Assembly: GCA_900544755.1 (NCBI GenBank) | Contig: UQWQ01000004.1 | Location: 1-49,652 of the forward strand | Reading direction: 5' to 3' | Length of the DNA stretch: 49,652 nucleotides | DNA from: an uncultured Collinsella sp. | GTDB taxonomy: Bacteria > Actinomycetota > Coriobacteriia > Coriobacteriales > Coriobacteriaceae | Shown: positions 32,533-41,068 of the stretch, piece after piece | Layout of the letters: the number at the start of each line of letters is the position of its first letter | Numbering within the stretch: position 1 is the stretch's first letter | Notes under the pieces: model-generated | Database searches by the model: none | Told to the model about the DNA's origin: nothing | The model's input: only the letters and a program-made list of their open reading frames with translations | Program-made: the position numbers and the translations under genes

Positions 32533-33894
32533 CTAGACAGGTTTGACCTCCAGTTTTATCCCCTCGGCACGGGAGTCGCCCAAAACATCCGGAAGAGTCC
32601 AAGTCGCATACAGAGGCAGATAGAGAACGCCCCCGTTGCGCTCAACGTTGCCTCTCGAGAAAACAATCCCACGCTTTACGCCATACTCGGCCGTTTCAAG
32701 CACATGGTTCAACGCGGCGTGTGCATGGTAATAGGAGCCCGATTTAACCTCGATCGGAACAGCCGTTCCATCCGGTCCGTCAGCCACAAAGTCCACTTCA
32801 CCGCGCTTTTTTGTCTGATAGTAGTAAAGCTGGCGATTTTGGGCAGCCAGCTGCTGAGCCACTGCGTTTTCGTACACGCCGCCGAGGTTGGGCTCCTTGC
32901 TGTCGAGGTACGCCGCCTGGGCGACCCCGATAGGATAACGGGCCATCAGCATCCCGGTATCGGACTGGTACAGCTTGAACTGGGACGGCCGTGCCGTCTT
33001 AAGCAGTGGGGACTTGGGCTCGGTCACGATGTAGGTCTTGAGAGCGACGCCGGCATCGACAAGCCAGACAAAATCTCGCTGGTATTTCTCGTAATGCGCC
33101 TTGGGATCTATGGAGTTGAGCACGAAACGCCTGTTCTCGCCCTCTAGCATGACGGGCAGCTGGTCGAAAATGCTCTGCACCTGGAGCGCGCGTCCGTTCG
33201 CGTATTTTGAGATATCCCGACGGTATTGCCCGTTCAGCTCGGACTGAAGCTGGTGGACGGACGCCAGATCACCCTGCGTGTCGAGGAATCGCTGCACGAC
33301 CTCCGGCATACCGCCAACGACGATATAGGTCCTGAAGTTTGCCATCATTGCGTCGTGAATATAACCAGGAACCGGCGTCTCGTTGCGGCACGCATCGCGA
33401 ATCGAGCGCCTCGCCTCTTCGCTCACCCCAATCGCCCAGCTAAACTCCTCAAAATCCAGCGGGAACATCCTGAGCTCGTGGACGTACCCCACGGGATAAG
33501 ACCTGACGCCCTTGAATTGGGTCCCAAGCATGGACCCCGAGAATGCCCAGCGACAACGGCCGTCCTCGACAAGGAACTTGGCCATCGTCATGATGTCCGG
33601 CGCCTCCTGCACCCCATCGATAAATACGAGAGTTTTGCCCGGCGCTATCGACTTGCCCGTGAGAAGCGTCACCCTGCTGATGAAGTCATCAGCATCCCTC
33701 GCCCCGAGAAGAGCATCTTTTGCCTGGCGATTTTCCATGAGGTTGAGCTCGATGTAGGTTGCGTAGTTTGACTTACCGAACTCGCGAATCGAGTAGCTCT
33801 TACCGATTTGGCGAGAACCCGTGACGAACAACGCCTTTCGTTCAATGGATCTCTGCCAACAATCAAGCTCATCAGCGATTTTCCTGCGCAACAT
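32533..33894 (-). CDS. AAA-family ATPase with DUF4143-type C-terminal domain
   Basis: 453 aa. N-terminal P-loop domain: Walker A GSRQIGKS (26-33) and Walker B LVFIDGVQEAPD, where the residue after Asp93 is Gly94 instead of the usual Glu. Then the DUF4143-like region (ELNGQYRRDISKYAN, FVWLVDAGVAL, FKLYQSDTGMLMA, YENAVAQQLAAQ) and a nuclease-like end with YYYQTKKRGEVDFVADGPDG and VPIEVKSGS. This family is abundant and scattered in gut bacteria and its job is unknown. ATG at 33894 has GGGAG 5 nt upstream. Three 33-bp-spaced repeats precede it and a pair of 62-bp repeats flanks it. Confidence 0.88.
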   Translation of the reverse strand: MLRRKIADELDCWQRSIERKALFVTGSRQIGKSYSIREFGKSNYATYIELNLMENRQAKDALLGARDADDFISRVTLLTGKSIAPGKTLVFIDGVQEAPDIMTMAKFLVEDGRCRWAFSGSMLGTQFKGVRSYPVGYVHELRMFPLDFEEFSWAIGVSEEARRSIRDACRNETPVPGYIHDAMMANFRTYIVVGGMPEVVQRFLDTQGDLASVHQLQSELNGQYRRDISKYANGRALQVQSIFDQLPVMLEGENRRFVLNSIDPKAHYEKYQRDFVWLVDAGVALKTYIVTEPKSPLLKTARPSQFKLYQSDTGMLMARYPIGVAQAAYLDSKEPNLGGVYENAVAQQLAAQNRQLYYYQTKKRGEVDFVADGPDGTAVPIEVKSGSYYHAHAALNHVLETAEYGVKRGIVFSRGNVERNGGVLYLPLYATWTLPDVLGDSRAEGIKLEVKPV

Positions 33895-33917
33895 AAGCTC
33901 TCCCATCGCCTCGATAA

Positions 33918-33996
33918 ATGAAATGCAGATATTTATATCGACTATTATCGATGAAATGCAGAGATTTTTAGTACCGAAATTGGATGAAATGCAGAA
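33918..33996 (-). repeat. Three direct repeats at exact 33-bp spacing upstream of the ATPase gene
   Basis: Minus-strand motif TCTGCATTTCAT with AT-rich flank occurs at 33918-33929, 33951-33962 and 33984-33995. The interval is 33 bp twice, about three helical turns, directly before the ribosome binding site region. Iterated operator or transcription-start array are possible readings. Confidence 0.75.
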
Positions 33997-34080
33997 ATTT
34001 GAGCTTACTCGCGCACAGAACAACGACGCGTGCGCCTAAGCATGGGCATAAGTGAGGTCGGGATTCTCGCAGACAAATCG

Positions 34081-34142
34081 AGCGAGGACTATCTCCCACT
34101 TTGAGTGCGAAATTGCGCCCAAAACGGGAGATAATCCACGCT
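34081..34142. repeat. 62-bp palindromic repeat flanking ATPase gene, copy B
   Basis: AGCGAGGACTATCTCCC and GGGAGATAATCCACGCT arms, 28-nt centre; direct-orientation partner of copy A. A further right-arm fragment (GACGGGAGAAAATCCTCGCT) follows at 34152-34171, up to the stop of the TIGR04076-like gene. Confidence 0.8.
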
Positions 34143-34174
34143 CGATATTTCGACGGGAGAAAATCCTCGCTCGG

Positions 34175-34504
34175 TTACTCGTCGACGATCTCGGCAAGCC
34201 AGACGTTCAGCGTATCAATCTCGGGGCAGCAGAACTTTGCCGTGCCAGGCTCGTTGCCAGGCACGGTTCCGCCATAGCGCAGGATATCGATATAGGGAAA
34301 GCCCACGTGACAGGCCATGGCGCACATCTTGCCGCGGTCTCGGTCAAAGTCAAAGACGTCGCCCGGCTTGTGACCATGGTGGCAGCGGCACGTCCCCAGC
34401 TGGTCCACGCAGCTCACGCGGATACGCGGCCGCTTGCCACGCGGCGCGCCGAGTGGCCTGTTCTCGCCCGCAGGCTTGACGCCGCCCTCGCCAGCGTTAC
34501 TCAT
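34175..34504 (-). CDS. TIGR04076-like small protein
   Basis: 109 aa, function unknown. It has the pattern of the TIGR04076 family: a Cys/His-rich CRCHHGHKPGDVFDFD, then GKMCAMACHVGFPYIDILRYGG and a late FCCPE. The ATG at 34504 overlaps the kinase stop as ATGAGTAA, so it is translationally coupled to the pyridoxal-kinase-like gene. The N-terminal 25 residues are Gly/Pro/Arg rich and not part of the domain. A TTG two codons earlier is possible. Confidence 0.72.
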   Translation of the reverse strand: MSNAGEGGVKPAGENRPLGAPRGKRPRIRVSCVDQLGTCRCHHGHKPGDVFDFDRDRGKMCAMACHVGFPYIDILRYGGTVPGNEPGTAKFCCPEIDTLNVWLAEIVDE

Positions 34505-35321
34505 GGTCAATCACATCCAGGCAGGCCTCGATGGGAAGGCCGGCCGACTTGTCCTCTTGGTTGGCATTGCGCTCGATAAGCTCAGCCACCACACGCATGG
34601 CATCGGACGTCGCGCGCTGCAGACTCCAACCTGCCATAACGCGGCCCATGAGCACCGCCGAGAACGTATCGCCCGTACCCGGGAAATAGACCGGAATGAG
34701 CTCAAAGGGAATCGTGAAGTACTCCCCCGCCACATGGTCGTAACCGATAACCGCGTTCGTGCCATTTACCACGGCGCTCGTAATGACCACCGACTTGGCA
34801 CCCAGCTCGCGCACGGCGTCCACAAGGGCGCGGGCCTCATCGGGCGTGATCTGCTCTGCAATAGGCGTATCGGCGAGCAGACAGGCCTCGGTGTAGTTGG
34901 GCACCGCGTAGTCTGCGCACTCCAGCAGGTGCCGCATGAGGCCAATCGTGGACTCGGGCACGCCGGCATAGAGCTTGCCGTTGTCACCCATGATGGGATC
35001 GACGAACACCTTGGTGCCCTTTTGCGCACGGCGGTGGCAAAAGTCCGAGATGATGCGCGTCTCTTCCTCGGTCACGATAAAGCCGGTCGAGATGGCGTCG
35101 AACTCAAAGCCGAGCTCCTCCCAGATAGCGAGGCTTTGACGCACGTACTCGGTGGTGTCGTGGATGTAGAACTTGGGGTAGTTGAGCGTGTCGGACACAA
35201 GTGCCGTCGGCAGATTGTGGATACGGTAACCCATGTGCGACAGCACCGGCAGCATGGCGGAAAGCGCGACCTTGCCGTAGCCGCACATATCGTTAATCAG
35301 CAGCAGCTGAGTATTCTTCAT
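34497..35321 (-). CDS. Pyridoxal/pyridoxamine kinase (PdxY-like, ribokinase fold)
   Basis: 274 aa. Features: INDMCGYGKVAL at the start, VDPIMGDNGKLY, PNYTEACLLAD and the catalytic-Asp motif GTGDTFSAVLMG. ATP-dependent phosphorylation of a B6 vitamer is the family role. The start at 35321 has AAGGGAG 7 nt upstream. Followed by an overlapping TIGR04076-like gene. Could also phosphorylate another small hydroxymethyl compound; assignment to pdxY or pdxK is not certain. Confidence 0.85.
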   Translation of the reverse strand: MKNTQLLLINDMCGYGKVALSAMLPVLSHMGYRIHNLPTALVSDTLNYPKFYIHDTTEYVRQSLAIWEELGFEFDAISTGFIVTEEETRIISDFCHRRAQKGTKVFVDPIMGDNGKLYAGVPESTIGLMRHLLECADYAVPNYTEACLLADTPIAEQITPDEARALVDAVRELGAKSVVITSAVVNGTNAVIGYDHVAGEYFTIPFELIPVYFPGTGDTFSAVLMGRVMAGWSLQRATSDAMRVVAELIERNANQEDKSAGLPIEACLDVIDHE

Positions 35322-35452
35322 GAGGGTCTCCCTTGTTTCGGGCGCGGCGCGGCAGCGCCACAGTGCGACTAAGTGTAGCGCAGGGGACGTTGTGAACGGG
35401 CGCTGGCACCGCAGAGGACGAATTGTTGCGGAAAGGTTACGGGAAGGAGGAA

Positions 35453-35545
35453 GTTAGTCGTTGGGGACGTTCTTAAATGACTAGTCGACACAAGGAGTGT
35501 CCCCAAATGCCGGCACATAAGGAACGTCCCTAAGTGCCGCTCGAA
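35453..35545. repeat. Intergenic GTTGGGGACGTTCTTAAA repeat
   Basis: Shares about 33 nt with the palindrome at 21457-21510 (AGTCGTTGGGGACGTTCTTA..GACTAGTCG), then has two more TGTCCCC/ACGTCCC-type half motifs. The rest of the 35322-35647 gap holds the marR promoter. Confidence 0.6.
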
Positions 35546-35563
35546 CATAATAAGTTTGGTACC

Positions 35564-35592
35564 TTGACATTTATTTACCGTGCTCCTAAATT
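35564..35592 (+). promoter_or_regulatory. Promoter of marR-ABC exporter operon
   Basis: TTGACA (35564-35569), 17-nt spacer, TAAATT (35587-35592). A consensus -35 at ideal spacing, about 50 nt upstream of the marR start. Confidence 0.75.
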
Positions 35593-35623
35593 TGTTAGGC
35601 ACAAAACAATTCAACTACCTAAC
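35585..35623 (+). promoter_or_regulatory. Candidate MarR operator
   Basis: CCTAAATTTGTTAGG (35585-35599) is a dyad over the -10 box, and CCTAAC (35618-35623) forms a second dyad with GTTAGG. Fits autorepression by the adjacent MarR protein. Confidence 0.5.
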
Positions 35624-35647
35624 TAAAGAAAGGAGCGAAGCTTAGAT

Positions 35648-36151
35648 ATGTGTGTTGAACCACTCGTCCTTCCGCATGAGCCCGGCGGTGACCCGTCGCA
35701 ACCGGTAGACATACCCGAAGCGGTCAGCGCCGAAGACAAACTCGCCAAGCGCATCCTGAGCGGCCTGGGCTTTTGCGGCCATTACATGCATTTTCATGGC
35801 GGAGGCGTGTCCGGCAAGGCGCCCATCATCTGCCTGCTGGCCAAGCAACCCGACGGCGAGATGTCGCAGCAGGAACTCGGCATGCACTTTGACCTCAAGC
35901 CGGGGTCGCTTTCCGAGATCCTGTCCAAGCTCGAGCTCAACGGCCTCATCGAGCGCAGCCGTAACCCCAAGGATCGACGGCAGCTCACCATTCGCCTGAC
36001 CGAAACCGGCCGGGAAAACGCCCGCATCGACCAGGCGGCCCGCATTCGCTTTAGAGAGCAAGCCTTTAGTGCCCTCACCCACGACGAGCGCGAGCAGCTC
36101 GCCGAAATGCTCGAGAAAATCCGTGTAACCTGGGAGGAACTGGATGATTAA
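35648..36151 (+). CDS. MarR-family transcriptional regulator
   Basis: 167 aa. Winged helix: EMSQQELGMHFDLKPGSLSEILSKLELNGLIERSRNPKDRRQLTIRLT (positions about 72-120; the recognition helix lies in KPGSLSEILSKLE and the wing in NPKDRRQLTI). It is the first gene of an operon with a two-subunit ABC exporter; the stop overlaps the next start as ATGATTA. The regulator presumably represses the exporter until a ligand binds. The GGAG upstream of the ATG at 35648 is 12 nt away, a long spacing. Confidence 0.88.
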   Translation: MCVEPLVLPHEPGGDPSQPVDIPEAVSAEDKLAKRILSGLGFCGHYMHFHGGGVSGKAPIICLLAKQPDGEMSQQELGMHFDLKPGSLSEILSKLELNGLIERSRNPKDRRQLTIRLTETGRENARIDQAARIRFREQAFSALTHDEREQLAEMLEKIRVTWEELDD

Positions 36152-37958
36152 AACCCTCATGGGAAGCATCCGCGACTATATGAAAGTCACCGTTGCCACG
36201 CCGTTGCTCGTGCTTGGCGAGGTGCTCTGCGAGATGCTGATTCCATTTATCACCGCCAACCTGATCGACGCCATCAAAGACGGCGCCACCGTAGCCGAGA
36301 TGCTTCCCACCGCGGGCCTTTTGGTGCTCATCGCGCTGACGTCGCTTGCTTTTGGCGCTGCGGCCGGCGTCACCTGCAGTCATGCGAGCTGCGGCTTCGC
36401 CAAGAACCTGCGTCACGACCTGTTCTACAAGATCCAGACGTTCAGCTTTGCCAACATCGATGAGTTCTCGAGTTCCTCACTCGTCACGCGTCTGACCACC
36501 GACATCAACAACGTTCAGCAGGCCTTTATGATGATCATCCGTATCGCCGTGCGCGCGCCGCTGGTCTTGATCTTCGCCTTTACCATGGCATTTATCATGG
36601 GCGGCAGCGTCGCCATGGTCTACCTGGTCATCATTCCGCTGCTGGGCTTTGGACTGTTCTTTATCATCTTTAAGGTGCGTCCCATCTTCTCGCGCGTGTT
36701 CCACAAGTACGACGCCCTTAACGAGTCCGTCGAGGAAAACGTCACCGGCATGCGCGTGGTCAAGAGCTATGTGCGCGAAGACTTTGAGAAGGAGAAGTTC
36801 GCGACCGCCGCACGCGACGTCCAGATGGACTTCACCCGCGCCGAGAAGCTGCTCGCCTTTAACAACCCCATGATGAACATCTGCGTCAACGGCGCGTTTG
36901 TCGTCATCATCTACCTGGGCTCCAAGCTCATCATCACGAGCCAGGGCACGCTGTTCGACGTGGGCCAGCTCTCCTCGACCTTTACCTATGGTTTCCAGAT
37001 TCTCATGAGCCTGATGCAGCTGTCGATGATCTTTGTCATGGTGACCATGGCCGACGAATCGGCACACCGCATTGCCGAGGTGCTGGCCGCCGAGCCCACG
37101 ATCGCCGATCCCGCCGAGCCCGTGCTCGAGGTTGCCGACGGTTCCATCGACTTTGACCACGTGAGCTTTAAGTATTCCAAGCATGCGAAGCGCCAGGCGC
37201 TCGACGATATCGACCTGCACATTACGAGCGGCGAGACCATCGGCATCATCGGCGGCACCGGCTCGGCCAAGTCCACGCTCGTTAACCTCATCGCCCGCCT
37301 GTACGACACCACCGAAGGCGCTGTGCGCGTGGGCGGCGTGGACGTGCGCGACTACGACCTGGACGCGCTGCGTCACCAGGTCGCCATGGTGCTGCAGAAA
37401 AACGTGCTGTTTAGCGGCACCATCGCCGAGAACCTGCGTTGGGGCGACCCGAACGCCACCGACGAGGAAGTCCGCGAGGCAGCGCATCTGGCCTGCGCCG
37501 ACGAGTTTGTCGACGGTTTCCCCAAGGGCTACGACACCTGGATCGAACAGGGCGGCTCTAATGTTTCGGGCGGTCAGAAGCAGCGCCTGTGCATTGCACG
37601 CGCCCTGTTGCGTCGCCCCAAGATCTTGATCCTGGACGACTCCACCAGCGCCGTCGACACCAAGACCGACGCCAAGATCCGCGCGGGGCTGGCAAGCTAT
37701 CTGCCCAACACGACCAAGCTCATCATCGCCCAGCGCATCAGCTCCGTGCAGGACGCAGACCGCATCATTGTCATGGAGGGTGGCCGCATCGCACAGATCG
37801 GCAACCACGAAGAGCTGCTCAAGACGAGCGAGATCTACCGCGAGACCTTTACCTCGCAAAACAAGATGTCTGCCGAGGGCGAAGGGGCCGTCGAGGCCGA
37901 CACCGAGGCATCCGCAACGCAAGCTCAGACCCAGGAAGGAGGCGAGGCACATGAGTAA
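36144..37958 (+). CDS. ABC exporter subunit A (degenerate-site half)
   Basis: 604 aa: six membrane helices (about 15-300), then an ATPase domain. Walker A is GGTGSAKS (Ala for the third Gly, about 370-377), signature NVSGGQKQR, Walker B LILDDSTSAVD with Asp in place of the catalytic Glu (about 497). This is the degenerate half of a heterodimeric exporter such as the TM287/288 or BmrCD type. The C-terminus is an acidic, Ala/Gln-rich tail. It overlaps marR and the next gene by ATGA-type overlaps, so the three are translationally coupled. Confidence 0.93.
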   Translation: MIKTLMGSIRDYMKVTVATPLLVLGEVLCEMLIPFITANLIDAIKDGATVAEMLPTAGLLVLIALTSLAFGAAAGVTCSHASCGFAKNLRHDLFYKIQTFSFANIDEFSSSSLVTRLTTDINNVQQAFMMIIRIAVRAPLVLIFAFTMAFIMGGSVAMVYLVIIPLLGFGLFFIIFKVRPIFSRVFHKYDALNESVEENVTGMRVVKSYVREDFEKEKFATAARDVQMDFTRAEKLLAFNNPMMNICVNGAFVVIIYLGSKLIITSQGTLFDVGQLSSTFTYGFQILMSLMQLSMIFVMVTMADESAHRIAEVLAAEPTIADPAEPVLEVADGSIDFDHVSFKYSKHAKRQALDDIDLHITSGETIGIIGGTGSAKSTLVNLIARLYDTTEGAVRVGGVDVRDYDLDALRHQVAMVLQKNVLFSGTIAENLRWGDPNATDEEVREAAHLACADEFVDGFPKGYDTWIEQGGSNVSGGQKQRLCIARALLRRPKILILDDSTSAVDTKTDAKIRAGLASYLPNTTKLIIAQRISSVQDADRIIVMEGGRIAQIGNHEELLKTSEIYRETFTSQNKMSAEGEGAVEADTEASATQAQTQEGGEAHE

Positions 37959-39870
37959 GGCAACGACCGCCGAGCGCGCGCTCAACCGTAAGGGCGGCAC
38001 CATGTCGCGCCTCATCAAGACGCTCTTTGGCTTCTATCCCGTGCTTTTGCCCCTTGTCGTCGCCGGCGTGGTGCTCTGCGCCATCATCAACTCCATCGGC
38101 GCGACCTTCCTGCAGAGCGCCCTGCAGATTATTAGCGAATCGTGGCAGTCGGGCGATTGGGAAGCCGCACAGCCCAAGATTCTGCAGCTCGTGACCACCC
38201 TCGCCTGCATCTACGGCGTCGGTGTCCTGTCCTCGCTCTTCTGGAACCGCGCCATGGCTATCGTCACGCAGGGCTCGCTGGAGAAGCTGCGCGAGATGAT
38301 GTTCAACCGCATGCAGGACCTGCCGATCCGCTACTTCGACACGCACCAGCGCGGCGATATCATGAGCCACTACACCAACGACATCGACACGCTGCGTCAG
38401 ATGATCAGTCAGTCGCTGCCCAACCTGCTCATGACGATCATCATCATCGTCACGGTGTTCTTTATCATGCTGTACTACAGCGTGTGGATGTGCCTGGTCA
38501 TCATCGCCGGCGTCGCCTTTATGACCTTTATGACCAAGCTGCTCGGCTCCAACTCCGCGCGCTTCTTCATTGCGCAGCAGACCGAGCTCGGCGTGGTCGA
38601 GGGCCATATCGAGGAGGTCATGAACGGCCAGAAGGTCGTCAAGGCGTTCTGCCACGAGTCTGCCGCCGAGGCCGATTTTGACGAGCGCAACGAAAAGCTC
38701 TTCGAGGTCTCCCAGAAGGCCAACATGTACGCCAACATCCTCATGCCCATCCTTATGAACCTGGGCAACCTGCTCTACGTGCTGGTCGCACTGGCGGGCG
38801 GCATTTTCCTGGCGCTGGGCGTGCCCAACCTGAGCATCTCGGGCATGGCGCTGTCGATCGCCGTCGTGGTGCCGTTCCTCAACATGACCAAGCAGTTCTG
38901 CGGACAGATCGGCCAGATCTCACAGCAGATCAACGCCGTGGTCATGGGCCTCGCCGGCGCCGACCGCATCTTTGAGCTCATCGATGAGAAGCCCGAGGCC
39001 GACGAAGGCTACGTGACACTCGTCAACGCGCAGGTGAACCCCGAGACTTGGGAGTTCGAGGAGGCGGACCACCACACCGGCATGTGGGCGTGGAAACATC
39101 CGCACCGCGCAACCGGCGAGATCGAGTACGTACCGCTGCGCGGCGACCTGGTCATGGACAACGTCGACTTTGGCTACACGCCCGACCACGAGGTGCTGCA
39201 CGGCGTGTCCGTGTTTGCCAAGCCGGGCCAGAAGGTCGCGTTTGTCGGCGCCACCGGTGCCGGCAAGACGACCATCACCAACCTCATCAACCGCTTCTAC
39301 GACATCGCCGACGGCAAGATCCGCTACGACGGCATCAACGTCAACAAGATCCGCAAGGCCGACCTGCGCCGAAGCCTGGGCGTCGTGCTGCAGGACGTGA
39401 ACCTGTTCACCGGCACCGTGATGGATAACATCCGCTACGGCAACCTGGATGCGACCGACGAGGAGTGCATCGCGGCGGCCAAGCTCGCGGGCGCGGACGA
39501 CTTTATCACCCGCCTGCCCGACGGCTATGACACCATGCTCACCGGCAACGGCGCCCAGCTGTCGCAGGGCCAGCGCCAGCTGATCTCGATAGCCCGCGCT
39601 GCCGTCGCGGATCCGCCGGCAATGATTCTGGACGAGGCAACGAGCTCCATCGACACCCGCACCGAGGCCATCGTGCAGGCGGGCATGGATAAACTCATGG
39701 AAGGCCGCACGACGTTTGTCATCGCACACCGCCTGTCCACCGTGCGCAACTCTGACGCGATCATCTGTCTGGACCACGGCCGCATCATCGAGCGCGGCAA
39801 CCACGACGAACTGATCGCCAAGCGCGGGTATTACTACCAGCTCTACACCGGAGCGTTTGAGCTGGAGTAG
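37951..39870 (+). CDS. ABC exporter subunit B (catalytic half)
   Basis: 639 aa: six membrane helices, then an ATPase with Walker A GATGAGKT (about 432-439), signature QLSQGQRQ, Walker B MILDEATSSID with the catalytic Glu. A 45-residue insert between the membrane and ATPase domains (TWEFEEADHHTGMWAWKHPH, about 365-385) is typical of this partner. The start ATG overlaps the previous stop (ATGAGTAA) with GGAAGGAGG upstream. With subunit A it likely exports a toxic compound or peptide. Confidence 0.93.
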   Translation: MSKATTAERALNRKGGTMSRLIKTLFGFYPVLLPLVVAGVVLCAIINSIGATFLQSALQIISESWQSGDWEAAQPKILQLVTTLACIYGVGVLSSLFWNRAMAIVTQGSLEKLREMMFNRMQDLPIRYFDTHQRGDIMSHYTNDIDTLRQMISQSLPNLLMTIIIIVTVFFIMLYYSVWMCLVIIAGVAFMTFMTKLLGSNSARFFIAQQTELGVVEGHIEEVMNGQKVVKAFCHESAAEADFDERNEKLFEVSQKANMYANILMPILMNLGNLLYVLVALAGGIFLALGVPNLSISGMALSIAVVVPFLNMTKQFCGQIGQISQQINAVVMGLAGADRIFELIDEKPEADEGYVTLVNAQVNPETWEFEEADHHTGMWAWKHPHRATGEIEYVPLRGDLVMDNVDFGYTPDHEVLHGVSVFAKPGQKVAFVGATGAGKTTITNLINRFYDIADGKIRYDGINVNKIRKADLRRSLGVVLQDVNLFTGTVMDNIRYGNLDATDEECIAAAKLAGADDFITRLPDGYDTMLTGNGAQLSQGQRQLISIARAAVADPPAMILDEATSSIDTRTEAIVQAGMDKLMEGRTTFVIAHRLSTVRNSDAIICLDHGRIIERGNHDELIAKRGYYYQLYTGAFELE

Positions 39871-39884
39871 GACCGATTACTGAC

Positions 39885-39994
39885 GGAGGGTGCCCCGGGG
39901 ACGGGCGGGGTATTTCCTCCGTGCTCAAACATTCTCGCTGCGCTGCGAAACTGCGCGCGGAGGAAATACCCCGCCCGTCCCCGGGGCACCCTCC
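39885..39994. repeat. 37-bp perfect inverted repeat
   Basis: Arms 39885-39921 and 39958-39994 are exact complements over 37 nt (begin GGAGGGTGCCCCGGGG), separated by 36 nt (CATTCTCGCTGCGCTGCG). It lies 14 nt after the ABC exporter stop. No T-run follows. Confidence 0.9.
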
Positions 39995-40037
39995 TGTACG
40001 CGATTAGCCCGTCATTTAAAACGGAATAAAAGTTAGT

Positions 40038-40070
40038 GAGGCCCTGGCCGTTTGGCCAGGGCCTCGTTTT
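40038..40070. terminator. Bidirectional terminator between ABC exporter and LysR gene
   Basis: GAGGCCCTGGCC / GGCCAGGGCCTC perfect 12-bp stem, 4-nt loop, with GTTTT on the plus side; on the minus strand a looser AT-rich tail. It follows the LysR stop at 40078 on the minus strand. Confidence 0.8.
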
Positions 40071-40077
40071 GTGTAAG

Positions 40078-40956
40078 CTACTTGAGGAGTTGGGCCATGG
40101 CGTTGACGAATTTTTGGACTTGGAGGGTAGGCTCGAGCGGGTAGTGCAAATAGACTGGCACCTCGCGGCCGCACAGGAACGGCACGCCTACAAAGGCCGG
40201 GTGTACGCCTGACCAAGCTCCGCAGGTGAGCACCGCGTCGCCCTTTTCCTCCGCCTCGTTAAAAAGCGCAAAGTCAAAGCTATCCACGTCGATCACGTCC
40301 ACGCCGCCGTCGGCCAAAAGGTCGATGCGCAGGCTGTCCATGGCGTCGTTGCCGTGACGGAGCACGCGCAGGCGCATGCCCTCCAGGTCGGCAACTGTGA
40401 TGCGCGTCTTGCGCGCAAGCGGGCTCGTGCGCGGCACGTCGATATAAAACGGCACGGTAACGATGCGGAGCTTTTGGCAGGCGTCGCCCCAGCGCGGGGT
40501 CGAAAAACTCGACTGCACCACATCCACCTCGCGCCCCAGACTGCGCATGACGGTCTCGCGCTCATCGTAAAGGTCCCCCACCGGCACAATCTCAAAACGC
40601 AAGCGCGGCTCCATGTCGTGCACCTGCGGCCACAGCGCGAGCGTGTGGCGCCCCGGGCACATCATCGATACGCCCAGGCGCACCGCACCGCCATCGCCCG
40701 CCGCTCGCCGGGCGCGGCGCAACGCATCCTCGGATTGGCGCATGATCGAGCGCGCGTCGTCCACCAACAGCGCGCCCGCCGGCGTCACCTTGACGCCCGA
40801 GTGCGACCGCTCGAACAGCGTGATGCCGAACTCGGCCTCGAAGCCCGAAACCTGCTTGACGAGCGCCGGAGTCGACACGCGCAATTTTGCCGCCGCACGC
40901 GAAAAGCTTCCCAGCTCCGCGGCGGCCGATATGGCCTCAAGTCGTCGATCGTACAC
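40078..40956 (-). CDS. LysR-family transcriptional regulator
   Basis: 292 aa. N-terminal winged HTH (LEAISAAAELGSFSRAAAKLRVSTPALVKQV..FEAEFGITLFERS, positions about 5-60) followed by a periplasmic-binding-like effector domain. Divergent from the SDR-MFS-oxidoreductase operon, so it probably controls that operon in response to its substrate. A 15-bp dyad TAAACCATAGGTTTA at 41054-41068 lies in the shared region. The frame starts close to the ATG without a strong ribosome site. Confidence 0.9.
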   Translation of the reverse strand: MYDRRLEAISAAAELGSFSRAAAKLRVSTPALVKQVSGFEAEFGITLFERSHSGVKVTPAGALLVDDARSIMRQSEDALRRARRAAGDGGAVRLGVSMMCPGRHTLALWPQVHDMEPRLRFEIVPVGDLYDERETVMRSLGREVDVVQSSFSTPRWGDACQKLRIVTVPFYIDVPRTSPLARKTRITVADLEGMRLRVLRHGNDAMDSLRIDLLADGGVDVIDVDSFDFALFNEAEEKGDAVLTCGAWSGVHPAFVGVPFLCGREVPVYLHYPLEPTLQVQKFVNAMAQLLK

Positions 40957-41053
40957 GTCAATCTCCTGTTTCCAGACGTATGCCCGCGCGCTACCAAAGG
41001 GGGTTGTTTTGGCAGGTCACACACTCAATAAGGGCCAGTCATCTTGCAAACTA

Positions 41054-41068
41054 TAAACCATAGGTTTA
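41054..41068. promoter_or_regulatory. Dyad in LysR/SDR intergenic region
   Basis: TAAACC ATA GGTTTA, a perfect 6-bp dyad in the 232-bp divergent region; a candidate LysR-family site, although the classic T-N11-A form is not exact. Confidence 0.4.

Noticed and set aside
33918..33996. CRISPR-like array
   Set aside because: Only three short imperfect repeats, spacers do not look foreign, no cas genes; better read as iterated operator sites.
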